A stretch of 64,000 nucleotides of DNA from Allofrancisella inopinata (GTDB taxonomy: Bacteria > Pseudomonadota > Gammaproteobacteria > Francisellales > Francisellaceae), in the NCBI RefSeq assembly GCF_012222965.1, contig NZ_CP038241.1, positions 1,178,001 to 1,242,000 of the forward strand, in the 5' to 3' direction. Both the position numbers and the translations under genes were made by a program. How positions within the stretch are numbered: position 1 is the first letter of the stretch; each line of letters opens with the position of its first letter. Of this stretch, positions 62,885 to 64,000 are shown piece after piece. The notes below the pieces were generated by a model. That model was not told the origin of the DNA. It saw only the letters and a program-made list of their open reading frames with translations, and did not search any database.

Positions 62885-64000
62885 ATGATTCAGCCAAAAT
62901 CATACATTGACACATCACCTTCTGTATATGGAAAATTTGCTGTAATGGCAGCTGAGTATAATGCGATTAGTTTCACCCAAGGAGCACCTGATTTTGATAC
63001 TCCAGAATGGTTAATTGACCGTACAAACTTTTACATGCAACAAGGTAAAAACCAATATTCACCAATCCCAGGTGCATTAGCATTACGCAAAGCTATAGTT
63101 CAAAAAACTAAAAATTGCTATGACGTAAATATAAGCATCGATAATGTCGCTATTACAGTTGGGGCTATAGAGGGGCTATTTGCAGCTATTACAGCTTATG
63201 TAGAAAAAGGCGATGAAGTGATAATGTTTGATCCTGTATTTGATGCTTACGTTGGGTTAACGAAACTCAACCAAGGCAAACCAATAAGATTAAGCCTAAT
63301 GTCCAATGGCGAAATTGATTTACAAGCTCTAGCAAATGCAATTACCGATAAAACTAAAATTATTATCCTTAACTCTCCTCATAATCCTATGGGAAGTGTT
63401 ATCTCAAAAGAAGAATATTTAGAGTTTGCTAAAATCATTAAAGATAAGAATATCTTAGTTATAGCTGATGAGGTTTATGAGCATATTTACGCTGGTGAAG
63501 TTTTTACTAGTGCTTTAGAAATCGCTGAATTTAGAGATAAACTTATAGTGCTACAATCTCTTGGTAAAACTTATAATCTAACAGGATGGCGTTTAGGAAT
63601 TGCAATAGCCCCTAGTGAAATTATAAAAAATATCTTAGCTGTAAAACAATTTTCGACTTTTTCAGCAGTCCACCCTATGCAACTAGCGTTAGCTGAAGGA
63701 ATTTTGGAACACCCTGAATACCACCAAAACCTTCATAAACTTTATAAAAAACAAAACTCTTTGTTACGCCAGCATTTAAAAGGTTCTCGCCTTAAGCTTT
63801 TAGAATGGCATGGCTCGCCTTTTCAGATGTTGGATTATACCAATATCAGTAATGAAAATGACGATGAGTTTGCTACAAGACTTATTACGGAATATGGGGT
63901 TGGGCTAATACCAGTATCATCACTTTTTGAAAAACCTAGAAATGGTTTACTTAGATTATGCTTTGCTAAAAAAGACAACGCTATTATAAAAGGAGCAAAA
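62885..64000 (+). CDS. Methionine aminotransferase-like PLP enzyme (YbdL type), partial at right edge
   Basis: Open from the ATG at 62885 to the window end, 372 codons. Fold-type I aminotransferase: ISFTQGAPDFDTPEWL at the N-terminus, QYSPIPGALALRKAIV, ILNSPHNPMGSVISKEE, ADEVYEHIYAGE, and the Schiff-base lysine in LQSLGKTYNLTGWRLG. The NSPHNPxG and SxxKTYxxTGWRxG blocks are those of the YbdL/kynurenine aminotransferase branch, which often uses methionine or glutamine with keto acids. Perhaps the last 10-15 residues are missing. It follows proS by 73 bases in the same direction. Confidence 0.85.
   Translation, partial: MIQPKSYIDTSPSVYGKFAVMAAEYNAISFTQGAPDFDTPEWLIDRTNFYMQQGKNQYSPIPGALALRKAIVQKTKNCYDVNISIDNVAITVGAIEGLFAAITAYVEKGDEVIMFDPVFDAYVGLTKLNQGKPIRLSLMSNGEIDLQALANAITDKTKIIILNSPHNPMGSVISKEEYLEFAKIIKDKNILVIADEVYEHIYAGEVFTSALEIAEFRDKLIVLQSLGKTYNLTGWRLGIAIAPSEIIKNILAVKQFSTFSAVHPMQLALAEGILEHPEYHQNLHKLYKKQNSLLRQHLKGSRLKLLEWHGSPFQMLDYTNISNENDDEFATRLITEYGVGLIPVSSLFEKPRNGLLRLCFAKKDNAIIKGAK

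Noticed and set aside
1-64000. Prophage, integrase/att site or secretion-system island
   Set aside because: No phage structural genes, tyrosine integrase, tRNA-end duplication or type VI/IV genes were seen; mobile DNA here is all insertion sequences and miniature elements.

Overview
The window is AT-rich gammaproteobacterial chromosome that reads as Francisella, probably of the philomiragia/noatunensis type. The evidence is gene content and style: paired M16 peptidases behind lptFG, a solitary FeoA, Francisella-like IS630 and IS5 elements, and strong A/T codon bias. The genus call rests on recognition, not on a database search. Most of the window is core housekeeping sequence, broken by patches of insertion-sequence debris that hold the accessory genes.

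Layout. 1-8.6 kb: start of pepA, then divergent lptF-lptG-M16-M16-rsmD-TRIC channel, miaE, the pyrimidine salvage pair udp-cdd and tRNA-Lys. 8.6-14.7 kb: a YdiJ-type FAD/Fe-S oxidoreductase, gpmI and serS. 14.9-18.8 kb: an IS630 fragment, an IS5-type element with 3-bp target duplication, an IS30-type end, a large TcdA/TcdB-like glycosyltransferase and an IS256 tail. 18.8-25.2 kb: recN, a CDF transporter, an aminotransferase, a ROK sugar kinase and a Wzx-like flippase. 25.2-29.8 kb: two small membrane/secreted proteins, a run of hairpins, and cydD-cydC. 29.8-33.2 kb: a junkyard of IS630, IS256, ISAs1 and IS3 remnants and miniature elements around a RING-finger protein. 33.2-38.0 kb: a dicarboxylate/amino-acid symporter, ridA, glpT-like gene, a tandem-repeat secreted protein and a small YopT-like (C58) cysteine protease candidate. 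38.0-40.0 kb: a ChaB-SDR-PRC-barrel stress cassette enclosed by inverted repeats. 40.2-44.7 kb: purine permease, dgt, MFS transporter, tautomerase. 44.7-58.1 kb: two identical DDE insertion sequences in the same orientation enclosing a GH18 chitinase, a secreted orphan, tRNA-Leu/Cys/Gly, a large exported protein, feoA, a SPOR protein, a glyoxalase II-like gene, hemY-hemX-hemD and sufE. 58.1-64.0 kb: a secreted beta-propeller-like repeat protein whose 3' end was cut off by an insertion sequence, an IS30 remnant, tRNA-Asn, a two-hairpin leader, proS and the start of an aminotransferase.

Most interesting. Three unrelated genes encode proteins that would make sense only inside or against a eukaryotic cell: a GT44-like toxin glycosyltransferase (16.4-18.7 kb), a C3HC4 RING protein with the E2-contact residues kept (31.9-32.6 kb), and a C58/YopT-like protease candidate (37.3-37.9 kb). 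The first two lie directly among transposon remnants, and none sits in an operon. Together with the chitinase, the propeller protein and the small exported repeat proteins they suggest a scattered set of host- or environment-interaction factors brought in piecemeal. At least five copies of a roughly 164-bp miniature inverted-repeat element recur through these accessory patches. No CRISPR array, prophage or secretion-system cluster was seen.
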